Shown here piece by piece: positions 18,504-26,300 of a DNA stretch of 64,000 nucleotides. Each line of letters begins with the position of its first letter. Within the stretch, counting starts at the first letter, position 1. The notes beneath the pieces are model-generated. The model was not told where the DNA came from. It worked only from the letters and a program-made list of their open reading frames with translations, and did not search any database. Origin of the DNA: Akkermansiaceae bacterium (GTDB lineage Bacteria; Verrucomicrobiota; Verrucomicrobiia; Verrucomicrobiales; Akkermansiaceae); the NCBI GenBank assembly GCA_024233135.1, contig JACKPZ010000010.1:62001-126000 (forward strand), read 5' to 3'. The translations under genes and the position numbers were made by a program.

Positions 18504-18705
18504 GACGGGCAGGCGAAGCGGATGAATGGACGCGGCGGCTCCGCCACCACGCGGGTCCCGTGACGTCCGCGGTCGCGCCGAAGGGCGCCCGGACATGGAA
18601 ATGCGGACGGTTTTTTGGACATCACACGGGTTTGCAGGCCGGAAATCCCCAGCCTCCACCTTGGAATGCGCAGTTTGCGCCCGAGATCCGACAAAAATCT
18701 TCGCC

Positions 18706-19680
18706 TTAGTCCAGCGGACGCGCCGGGACGCCTTCGTGGGTGATCCGGATCGCCCGGATCCGGCCGTTCTCGTCGAACTCCATGCGGTCGATGCAGGTCA
18801 CGCGGTGGTTGCCCTCCGTTTCACCGAGCGGACGGCGGTGATAGACCGCGTACCACTCGTCGGTTTCCGGGATGCGGATCACCGAGTGATGACCGGCGCC
18901 GGTGGCGACCTCGGGATCCTGCTGGAGCACCTTCGCGATGCGTTGGAAGGGACCGAAAGGCGAGTCGGCGATCGCATACGCCACGCTGTAATCGGGTCCT
19001 GTCCAACCGCCTTCGGACCACATGAAGTAGTATTTCCCGCCCCTCACGAACATCACCGGCCCCTCGACGTAGCCTTCCGGCGTGATCTCGCGGAAGGTCG
19101 TCCCGTCGTCGAAAGGCACGAATCCCGTGAAATCGTCGTTCAGCTTCGCGATGTTGCAGTGGCGCCAGCCGCCGTAAATGAGGTAGTGGGTGCCGTCGGG
19201 ATCGCGGAACACGAACTGGTCGATCGGTTGCGCGCCATTGTGAAACTTCCCGATCAACGGTTTGCCCAGATGGTCCTTGTACGGTCCGGACGGTTTGTCC
19301 GCCACCGCCACGCCGATGCCACCTTCGGCTTCGTCGTTCTGGATGTCGTTGGCGCCGAAAAAGAGGAAATATTTCCCGTCCTTCTCGATGATCGACGGCG
19401 CCCACATCGCGCGGTTCGCCCACTTCACATCGCGGGTGTCCAGGATGCGCCGGTGTTTTTTCCAACGGACGAGGTCCTTGGATGAAAAACAGTCGAAGAA
19501 CACCTGCTTTTCGTAGGCATCCGAGTAGGTCGGGAAAATCCAGTAAGTGTCGCCGAAGATGATTGCTTCGGGGTCGGCGTACCAGCCTTCGAACAACGGA
19601 TTGCCCGAGGTTTTCTCCCCCGCATGGAGGGGGCCGGTCACGGTCAGAATGGAGAGGAGGATCGACGGCAGAAGCTTCAT
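18706..19680 (-). CDS. GH43-type secreted glycosidase
   Basis: 324 aa from ATG 19680, which opens a signal peptide (MKLLPSILLSILTVTGPLHA). It is a single five-bladed propeller domain with the three GH43 acidic residues: base Asp36 in WYADPEAI, pKa-modulating Asp154 in IDQFVFRD and acid Glu206 in YVEGPVMF. GH43 enzymes remove alpha-L-arabinofuranosyl or beta-D-xylosyl (some beta-galactosyl) residues with inversion; which one cannot be told here. It lies upstream of GH92 on the same strand across a 202-bp gap, so co-transcription is possible but uncertain. Its place beside mannan enzymes suggests mixed substrates or simply a neighbouring transcription unit. Confidence 0.85.
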   Translation of the reverse strand: MKLLPSILLSILTVTGPLHAGEKTSGNPLFEGWYADPEAIIFGDTYWIFPTYSDAYEKQVFFDCFSSKDLVRWKKHRRILDTRDVKWANRAMWAPSIIEKDGKYFLFFGANDIQNDEAEGGIGVAVADKPSGPYKDHLGKPLIGKFHNGAQPIDQFVFRDPDGTHYLIYGGWRHCNIAKLNDDFTGFVPFDDGTTFREITPEGYVEGPVMFVRGGKYYFMWSEGGWTGPDYSVAYAIADSPFGPFQRIAKVLQQDPEVATGAGHHSVIRIPETDEWYAVYHRRPLGETEGNHRVTCIDRMEFDENGRIRAIRITHEGVPARPLD

Positions 19681-19793
19681 CGCGGTATTCGGGTTGATGG
19701 CGTTCCGAAGGGTGGAACGGCGGAACCTCTCTACGCGGATGAAATCCGAACCTTGCGAACTTCCGCGCCTGCAGGCGGGCGCACCCGTCCCGG

Positions 19794-21200
19794 TCAATTC
19801 ATTCCCAAGCCGCGGAGTCTGATGACCACCGGATTCTCGTTCGCGTCGTTGCTTTCGATCCGCAGCTTCGCATGGCGGTAGCCGACGGCCTTCGGAATGA
19901 AGGCGACCCTGATGGTCATCGACTCATCCGGCTTAAGAAGCTTTTCTGAGGGCACGGTGCAGATGAAGTCACCAACGCTGTTGTGGGTGAGGCGTACGGA
20001 CAGCCCTTTCAGACTCCTGGTGCCGATGTTCCGGATGGTCACCTTCTTGACTCGCTCAAAGCCGACATTGCGCGCGCCCATGAAGATCCGTGGCTTCCGG
20101 GACGCGAATTCCTCGCCGGAATGCGGCGAAACCGCGATCTCGGGGCCGAGCGGCCTCAACGGGAAGCCTCCCCACTCCGGCCAAGAGAAGCCCTTCTTTC
20201 CGTCCTGATAGATCGACTGAAATGTCTTCGGCACGTTATGAAACACATCTCCATCCAGAAGGACGGGAGCGGAGCCGGAGAAGATCGGTTTCTCCACACC
20301 GCTGCCTTCGAACGCCTGGATCGACAGTTTCCTCAGAGCCTTCGGAAAGCGGACGCTCTTCAACGACTTGCAGAATACAAATGACTTTCCGACCCGTTTC
20401 AGCGAGGCAGGGAGGCCCACCCGGCGCAGCTTGACGCAGGACATGAAACACCAGTCCTCAAGCTTTTCCACACCATCCGGCACCTCGACTTCCACCAACT
20501 CACGGCACCCTTGGAACAGGTAGCGCTCGAGGACCTTCAAACCCTTCGGGAGCCGGATTCTGGTCAGACCGTCGCAGTTGGTGAACGCGCCGAGCCCGAT
20601 CACCGATACGGATTCCGGAATCGAAAAGTCGGTCAGACCGTCGCAATACGAAAACGCGAGAGATTCAATCGATTCAAGGCCCGGTGGCAGCACGAGCTTG
20701 CGCAGGTTCCGGCAGTAGGTGAACGCACTGCTGCCGATCGACTTCGTGCCGGCCGGAATCGTGAGTTCCTCAAGTGCGTCGCAGCCGAAGAACATCTTGC
20801 TGGGAACGGCCACAAGCCCGGCGGGCAGAGACACGGTTCGAAGCGAGTCGCACTGTAGGAAGATTCCACTTCCGAAATTCGTGACACTCGCGGGGATCAC
20901 GACGGACGAGAGATTCTTGCAGTAATAGAACGCTTGGAATCCAATGGTCACCACCGAGTCCGGGATCGTCACCGAGGTGATGCCGGATTTGGAATGGAAC
21001 GCCAACACACCGATCTCGACAACCGGTTTCCCTTCGATGAGCGAGGGGATGACCATCGGACCCGCCGGTCCCGAATAGCCGGTGACGGTCACGGAGGATC
21101 CGTTGTCCTTGTATTGGAAGTATCCAGAAGTTCCCGCGTCCGCTTCGGAAACGGAACACAGAACACATGCGGCGGCCAGCAGATCGCGGATGATTTTCAT
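19794..21200 (-). CDS. Secreted BspA-type leucine-rich-repeat protein with C-terminal Hydin-like domain
   Basis: 468 aa from ATG 21200, starting a signal peptide (MKIIRDLLAAACVLCSVSEADA). Residues about 35-320 are BspA/TpLRR-type leucine-rich repeats of about 23 residues (for example LTSVTIPDSVVTIGFQAFYYC-like units), at least ten copies. Residues about 365-468 form an immunoglobulin-like ASPM/SPD-2/Hydin (choice-of-anchor D) domain, with RNIGTRSLKGLSV and FIPKAVGYRHAKL. BspA repeats in other bacteria mediate adhesion to host proteins or matrices; a surface-binding function here is inferred. The gene diverges from the GH2 gene at 21346 across a 145-bp region that must hold both promoters. Confidence 0.85.
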   Translation of the reverse strand: MKIIRDLLAAACVLCSVSEADAGTSGYFQYKDNGSSVTVTGYSGPAGPMVIPSLIEGKPVVEIGVLAFHSKSGITSVTIPDSVVTIGFQAFYYCKNLSSVVIPASVTNFGSGIFLQCDSLRTVSLPAGLVAVPSKMFFGCDALEELTIPAGTKSIGSSAFTYCRNLRKLVLPPGLESIESLAFSYCDGLTDFSIPESVSVIGLGAFTNCDGLTRIRLPKGLKVLERYLFQGCRELVEVEVPDGVEKLEDWCFMSCVKLRRVGLPASLKRVGKSFVFCKSLKSVRFPKALRKLSIQAFEGSGVEKPIFSGSAPVLLDGDVFHNVPKTFQSIYQDGKKGFSWPEWGGFPLRPLGPEIAVSPHSGEEFASRKPRIFMGARNVGFERVKKVTIRNIGTRSLKGLSVRLTHNSVGDFICTVPSEKLLKPDESMTIRVAFIPKAVGYRHAKLRIESNDANENPVVIRLRGLGMN

Positions 21201-21345
21201 ATCACATTCGTTCGCCCCCGTTCTGAACGCTTGCCATGAGCGGGTCAAGCGGAGGAAGGATCAATGCGGGAGCCCCCCCGGAACCCGCGGCCGCAACTCC
21301 GGTGAACGCTATCGGTCCCGACCGCCGTATGGACCGGAGTCCGTT
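21201..21345. promoter_or_regulatory. Divergent promoter region between LRR protein and GH2
   Basis: The two flanking genes are transcribed away from these 145 bp, so promoters for both must be here. I see no confident -35/-10 pair. A GGAG element 7-8 bases before ATG 21346 is a plausible Shine-Dalgarno sequence and supports that start. Confidence 0.45.
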
Positions 21346-24300
21346 ATGATCCGCCTTCGTCTGCTCCTCGCCATCGGCCTGCTGGCCACCACCGCGCGTT
21401 CGGAATCCATCGACCTCGCCGGCCGGTGGAAACTGCATCTTGATTCCAAGCCCGGCCTCCTCGTTCCGGCGGGCGAGGTTTTGCCTTCCCCCGCGGAACT
21501 CGCGTTTGACGACAGCATCGACCTTCCCGGAACCACCGACCTCGCGCGGAAAGGCCCGCGCGTCACCGCTCCCGTTCCGCATGAATACCACCTCAACCGC
21601 GAGTTCAACTTCATCGGCCCCGCATCCTACGCACGGCGCATCACGATCCCCGCGGACTGGCGGGACCGTGAAGTCGAGTTGTTCCTCGAGCGGGTGATGT
21701 GGCAGAGCCGGGTGTGGATCGACGGCAGGGAGGCGGGCGAGCCACGGGATTCGTTGTCCACCCCGCACGTCCACCGCCTGGGCAGGCTCGCACCCGGCGA
21801 ACATGAAATCGTCATCCGCGTCGACAACCGGATGATCCACCCGATCGGTGACAAGGGGCACGGCTATGGTGCGCAAACCCAGTCGCTCTGGAACGGCATC
21901 GTCGGAAAAATGGAGCTGAGGCCGGTGCCCGTCCGCTCGATCGATCTCGTCCGTGTGTTTCCCTCGTTGGATGGCAACGTGAAGGTGGAGGTGACCGGCG
22001 ACTTCGGTCCCGGCGCCACCCTGACAGCAGGCATGGCCGGCGACGCCCGGGCTTTCTCCAAGGTCCCCGTCGAGGGAAACACCGCCACGCTGGGCGGAAA
22101 GGCGGTGGACGAACCGACCCTCTGGTCGGAGAGCAGCCCCGTGACCTATCAGATGCATGTGACGCTTGCCGACGCATCCGGCAAGATGCTCGACACCCGG
22201 ACGACGACCTTCGGTTTCCGGGAGATCAGGCGCGAAGGCAACCAACTGCTTGTGAACGGGAGCCCGGTTTTCCTGCGGGGAAACCTTGAGTGCGCCGTGT
22301 TTCCGAAACTCGGACACCCGCCGGTGGATGTCGAGTCATGGCGACGGATCTGGAGCGTCTACAAGGAGCACAACCTCAACCACGCACGCTTCCACTCATG
22401 GTGCCCGCCCGAGGCCGCGTTCACCGCCGCCGATGAATCGGGCATCCACCTGCAGGTAGAGACGCCGATCTGGATCGACCATTGGATGACCAAGCCGAAC
22501 CCGCGTCCGGAGATGGACACCGCCGGCCATCCGCAGGGGCTCGGCAGGAACGACCGCGACATCGATGCGTTCACGACGGCCGAACTGCGGCGCATCCTCG
22601 ACAGCTACGGCAACCATCCGAGTTTCACGTTCTTCTGCCTCGGCAACGAACTGGGCACATCGAACTTCGAGGTCACCGGCCGATGGATCGCGGAGGCGAA
22701 ACAATACGACACGCGACGCCTTTACGCCGCCTCCACCGCAAGGACCATCACGCCATCCTGCGACTTCAACGCCACCCACAACATCCCCGGCATCGGGTGG
22801 TGCCGCCAACATGTCGAGTTCGGCACCGATTGGGATTACGAATCGAAATACGGCGCGGCACCCGTGCCGATCCTCGCCCATGAGATCGGCCAGTGGCCGG
22901 TCTATGTCGATTGGGCGGCCGAGCTGCCGAAATACACCGGACCGCTCAAGCCCTACCGGCTCGAGGCGATGGCGGCCGATGCGAGAACGAACGGTCTCTA
23001 CGACCGCGCCGCCGATCTGCGCGCAGCCTCCGGTGCGGGCAACCGGATCCTCTACCGCTACGAGATCGAGTCGTTCCTCCGCACGCCGTCGTGCCGCGGC
23101 TTCCAGCTGCTCAACATGCAGGACTTCTCCGGCCAGGGCGAGGCACTCGTCGGCTGGCTCGACTCGTTCTACGAATCGAAGGGCACCACCGACCCTGTGG
23201 ATTTCCGGCGCTACTGCGCGCCGACGGTGCCGATGCTCCGGCTCCCGTCGTTCGTGTTCCGAAGCTCCGAAAAGCCGGTGATCAAGGCCCTCGTCCGGCA
23301 CATGGGCGAAGACGACCTAACAAACACCGATCTGTCCTGGAAACTGGTCACCGCCGGCGGCACCAAGATCGACTCCGGCACCCTCGCCCGCACGGACATC
23401 CGTGCGAATGAAGTGACCCGACTCGGAGAATTCGTCCCCGATCTTTCCAGCGTGCTCGTGCCGACCCACGCCACCCTGACGCTCGACGTCGGCGGCTTTT
23501 CCAACAGCTACGACATCTGGATCTATCCGGACGAGATCGACCCGGCGGTGCCGGCGGACGTCGTCTTCGCAAGCGAATGGTCGGACAGCGCCAAGGCCGC
23601 GCTCGAACAAGGCGGGACGGTCGTTCTATCCGCCCATTTCCTCGGTGGAGCGAAGACGGCCAAACTGGCAGCGTGGTTTCCACTTTACTGGTCGGTCCCG
23701 TTCTTCCCGGGTCAGAACATCGAAACGATCGGGCTTCTGGTGGACTCCGACCATCCCGCGCTCGCAGGGTTCCCCACCCCTCCGCACGCCGATTGGAACT
23801 GGTTCCGTCTCGCCAAGGGAGCGCACGGATTCGACCTCACGGGGATCACCCCGGCCGACTACCGCGGCATCGCGGAGCCCGTCAGCGATTTCCACCACAA
23901 CCGTCGGCTCGCCTCGATCTTCGAGGGGCGCGTCGGCAATGGCAAACTGCTCGTCTGCGGGTATGACATCCTCGATCCGGAGACACCGGAGGCGGCCGCG
24001 TTGCGACGCTCGCTGCTCGACTACGCCGCATCGGAGAAATTCGCTCCCGCGCACAACTTCGATCCCGCCACGCTTGACGGTCTTTTCTCCGTCCCCGAAC
24101 TCAATCTGCCGGCGCTGCCGGAGCGCTTTGACAAGGCCGACCTTTACGTGAACGCGGCCGCAAAAGTGCCCGTCGAAGGTCGGAACATGGACTGGGCCAA
24201 GGGCCTCGACCACATCCTGCGGCAGGCGGACGGCGTCGATTACACGGTTGTTGGCGACGGCGACTGGCGCGATGCCAAGGGCAGCGCCTGGCACGGCCGC

Positions 24301-24564
24301 AAGCTCACCGTCACGATCACGCCCCGCGCCGGAGTCGCCGGCAAGCTGTCCGTCCGCTTCGACGACTGGAACCGGAACGGCCGGACCGGCGTCGTCACCT
24401 TCGAAGGCAAGTCCCGCGAACTCGGTGCCCACACCGAGGGCGAGTGGCTTGAGTTTCCCGTGATCCGCGAGGACACCAACGACTCGCGACTCATCCTGAC
24501 GGCCGAAGTCCGGACGGGACCCAATCTGATGATCACCGACATCGCCTTCGTCCCGGAGGATTGA
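21346..24564 (+). CDS. GH2-family glycoside hydrolase, large secreted form
   Basis: 1072 aa from ATG 21346, which has a GGAG element and begins a signal peptide (MIRLRLLLAIGLLATTARS). The domain order is GH2 sugar-binding jelly roll (about 20-190), immunoglobulin-like domain (about 195-295), TIM barrel (about 300-640) and a long C-terminal region of about 430 residues. In the barrel the acid/base is Glu435 (FFCLGNELG) and the nucleophile Glu513 (LAHEIGQW). The sequence between barrel and C-terminus (VVLSAHFLGGAKTAKLAAWF, about 760 on) looks like a glutamine-amidotransferase-like module, as seen in some large GH2 proteins of Bacteroidota and Verrucomicrobiota; the final domain is a beta-sandwich. 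Substrate is unknown. It converges on the next gene with 23 bp between stops. Confidence 0.82.
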   Translation: MIRLRLLLAIGLLATTARSESIDLAGRWKLHLDSKPGLLVPAGEVLPSPAELAFDDSIDLPGTTDLARKGPRVTAPVPHEYHLNREFNFIGPASYARRITIPADWRDREVELFLERVMWQSRVWIDGREAGEPRDSLSTPHVHRLGRLAPGEHEIVIRVDNRMIHPIGDKGHGYGAQTQSLWNGIVGKMELRPVPVRSIDLVRVFPSLDGNVKVEVTGDFGPGATLTAGMAGDARAFSKVPVEGNTATLGGKAVDEPTLWSESSPVTYQMHVTLADASGKMLDTRTTTFGFREIRREGNQLLVNGSPVFLRGNLECAVFPKLGHPPVDVESWRRIWSVYKEHNLNHARFHSWCPPEAAFTAADESGIHLQVETPIWIDHWMTKPNPRPEMDTAGHPQGLGRNDRDIDAFTTAELRRILDSYGNHPSFTFFCLGNELGTSNFEVTGRWIAEAKQYDTRRLYAASTARTITPSCDFNATHNIPGIGWCRQHVEFGTDWDYESKYGAAPVPILAHEIGQWPVYVDWAAELPKYTGPLKPYRLEAMAADARTNGLYDRAADLRAASGAGNRILYRYEIESFLRTPSCRGFQLLNMQDFSGQGEALVGWLDSFYESKGTTDPVDFRRYCAPTVPMLRLPSFVFRSSEKPVIKALVRHMGEDDLTNTDLSWKLVTAGGTKIDSGTLARTDIRANEVTRLGEFVPDLSSVLVPTHATLTLDVGGFSNSYDIWIYPDEIDPAVPADVVFASEWSDSAKAALEQGGTVVLSAHFLGGAKTAKLAAWFPLYWSVPFFPGQNIETIGLLVDSDHPALAGFPTPPHADWNWFRLAKGAHGFDLTGITPADYRGIAEPVSDFHHNRRLASIFEGRVGNGKLLVCGYDILDPETPEAAALRRSLLDYAASEKFAPAHNFDPATLDGLFSVPELNLPALPERFDKADLYVNAAAKVPVEGRNMDWAKGLDHILRQADGVDYTVVGDGDWRDAKGSAWHGRKLTVTITPRAGVAGKLSVRFDDWNRNGRTGVVTFEGKSRELGAHTEGEWLEFPVIREDTNDSRLILTAEVRTGPNLMITDIAFVPED

Positions 24565-24587
24565 GCGGACGACATCCGATGGATGAC

Positions 24588-26168
24588 CTATCTCGGGAAT
24601 CCATGGTAGAGATAGAGCGACCCATAGGTCCAGTTGGGCCCGTTCATTCCCGGGAAATTCTCACGATCGAACGTAACCAGCAGGAACGGCGCCGCACTTC
24701 CTTCCGGCAGCGGGATCAAACACGGCCACACCCTGCTGTTGCCTCGCTCGGACCATGGCGGAAGATCGATCTCCAGGGCGCCCATGGGTTTCAGATCCGG
24801 AAACGAACACACCTGGAAACGCCGGTCCGAACCTCCGAAGAACGCGTAGCGCGTTCCGCCGACCATCTGGATGGTGGTGCCGGTGCTGTTCATCGTCACG
24901 GGGCCGGCGACGCGCTCGAAGCCGCCGTTCCAGCGTTTCGACTCGAACACGGCCGCCTTGTAACCATCCACGTTCTGACACAACAGCATCCGCCACGTTC
25001 CGGTGGTGGTGTCGAAAACACCCTGGGGGTCCTCATAGTCTCCGACCAACCCCATCGGCGCGGCCCGCATGATCGAAAAACCTCGCCGCGGATCCTTCGT
25101 GGAGGCGATCGCGAGGATTTCCTTCTTCTCCCGCTTCCGAGGGTCGCCGAATGCCGAGAAACCCGTGGTCCAACCACGCCACTGCTTGCTTCCACGGTCG
25201 AAGAAAACATGGGACGCGAGATCGTTGCGAAGCAGTCCGTCGCCCCGGTCGAAGACGATCAATCCCTCGAACCGGAAGTCTGCCAGGCCTGGATCCAGGC
25301 TGAAGACTCCCTGCGCCGGATGAGGCAGCCCGCCCCCCCGCGTCGTGGCGGTGAACCAGAGGCGGCCGCCCTCCAACAGCGGGTTTCCGGTTTCATCCGT
25401 GATGGCCCGGATGTCCGCCTGGCCATGGCCGGGGCCCAGTTCCGCCTTGGCACCCGCGATCGACACGTCCACACCCCCGGCACCCGCGACCCGCAGCCAC
25501 GTCGTCATGTTTCGATGCACATCGCGTCGCCGGACATCGAGGTGCTCCACGAAATCCGCCCTCCCGACCAAGTCCACCGAGTCGTTCTGCCGAAGGCACA
25601 CATTGAAACCGACCGCGGTCATCTGGACGATCAGGGTCACCGGCGAATCCAGTTCCCGCCGTCGAAGATCCGCCGCCTCGCCTTTCATCAGCACATCGCC
25701 CTTGCGCTCCAGACTCCACCGGACGCCGTCGATCCGCCGGGCTCCACACAGCGCCTCGACACGCAGGACCTCGCCGCCCGCATGGACGAATTCCAAGCCG
25801 ACTTCGTTCCCCTCGCCCGCTCCGGCGATCTCGAGCTTGTAGGTGGCGAACGGATTGAATCCGGAGAACCATACCGAAGTGTCCGACTCCCCACCGGCAC
25901 GGATCTCTAGCCGGCCACCCGAAACCGAGACGGCTGCGTTTCCCGATGTGCGGCGGACCGGATGCATCAGCTCCAGGCCCACGATTTTCGAAGGATGCAG
26001 CGAGGACAGAGGAAGCGCTTGATCATCGTCGAAGATCATCCGCTGGGCGGCCTGCCGGACGAAGCGGAGGTCCAGCGGGGAGACGTCCGCCCGAAGTGGC
26101 GACAGCATGCAGGAGCAAAGAAGGCCTCCGATCAAACACCGGGCGCGGACATCGTTTCGGATTCCCAT
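24588..26168 (-). CDS. Secreted protein, probable beta-propeller, glycosidase-like, function unknown
   Basis: 526 aa from ATG 26168, giving a basic N-terminus and hydrophobic segment (IGGLLCSCMLSPLRA) typical of a signal peptide. Residues about 60-230 look like a beta-sandwich (WFSGFNPFATYKLEIAGAG, SPVTLIVQMTAVG). Residues about 255-526 show repeated strand motifs like those of five-bladed propellers of the GH43/GH32/GH130 type (DYEDPQGVFDTTTGTWRMLL, YAFFGGSDRRF, FLLVTFDREN). I cannot identify a full catalytic triad or a family, so a glycosidase role is only a guess from fold-like patterns and from the GH2 genes on both sides. It lies downstream of the GH2 gene at 29144 on the same strand, separated by 132 bp that carry a dispersed repeat. 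Confidence 0.55.
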   Translation of the reverse strand: MGIRNDVRARCLIGGLLCSCMLSPLRADVSPLDLRFVRQAAQRMIFDDDQALPLSSLHPSKIVGLELMHPVRRTSGNAAVSVSGGRLEIRAGGESDTSVWFSGFNPFATYKLEIAGAGEGNEVGLEFVHAGGEVLRVEALCGARRIDGVRWSLERKGDVLMKGEAADLRRRELDSPVTLIVQMTAVGFNVCLRQNDSVDLVGRADFVEHLDVRRRDVHRNMTTWLRVAGAGGVDVSIAGAKAELGPGHGQADIRAITDETGNPLLEGGRLWFTATTRGGGLPHPAQGVFSLDPGLADFRFEGLIVFDRGDGLLRNDLASHVFFDRGSKQWRGWTTGFSAFGDPRKREKKEILAIASTKDPRRGFSIMRAAPMGLVGDYEDPQGVFDTTTGTWRMLLCQNVDGYKAAVFESKRWNGGFERVAGPVTMNSTGTTIQMVGGTRYAFFGGSDRRFQVCSFPDLKPMGALEIDLPPWSERGNSRVWPCLIPLPEGSAAPFLLVTFDRENFPGMNGPNWTYGSLYLYHGFPR

Positions 26169-26230
26169 GACGAGTCGTTGGTTGCGGTTTCCGCGAGCAT
26201 GGCCAAGAAAAATCGCGCAACCCCACCTCT

Positions 26231-26290
26231 CGGACGAGGGAAAAAACGCCCCCACGACCGGTGAGTCATGAGGGAGAAACGAAGTTTCAC
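26231..26290. repeat. Dispersed intergenic repeat, copy A
   Basis: A sequence with core GTGAGTCATGAGGGAGAAAC and ending in the palindrome GAAACGAAGTTTC recurs, diverged, at 48351-48404 next to the tRNA gene. It sits between two minus-strand genes. The paired elements look like a REP-type family; only two copies are in the window. Confidence 0.6.
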
Positions 26291-26300
26291 CCAACCACCA

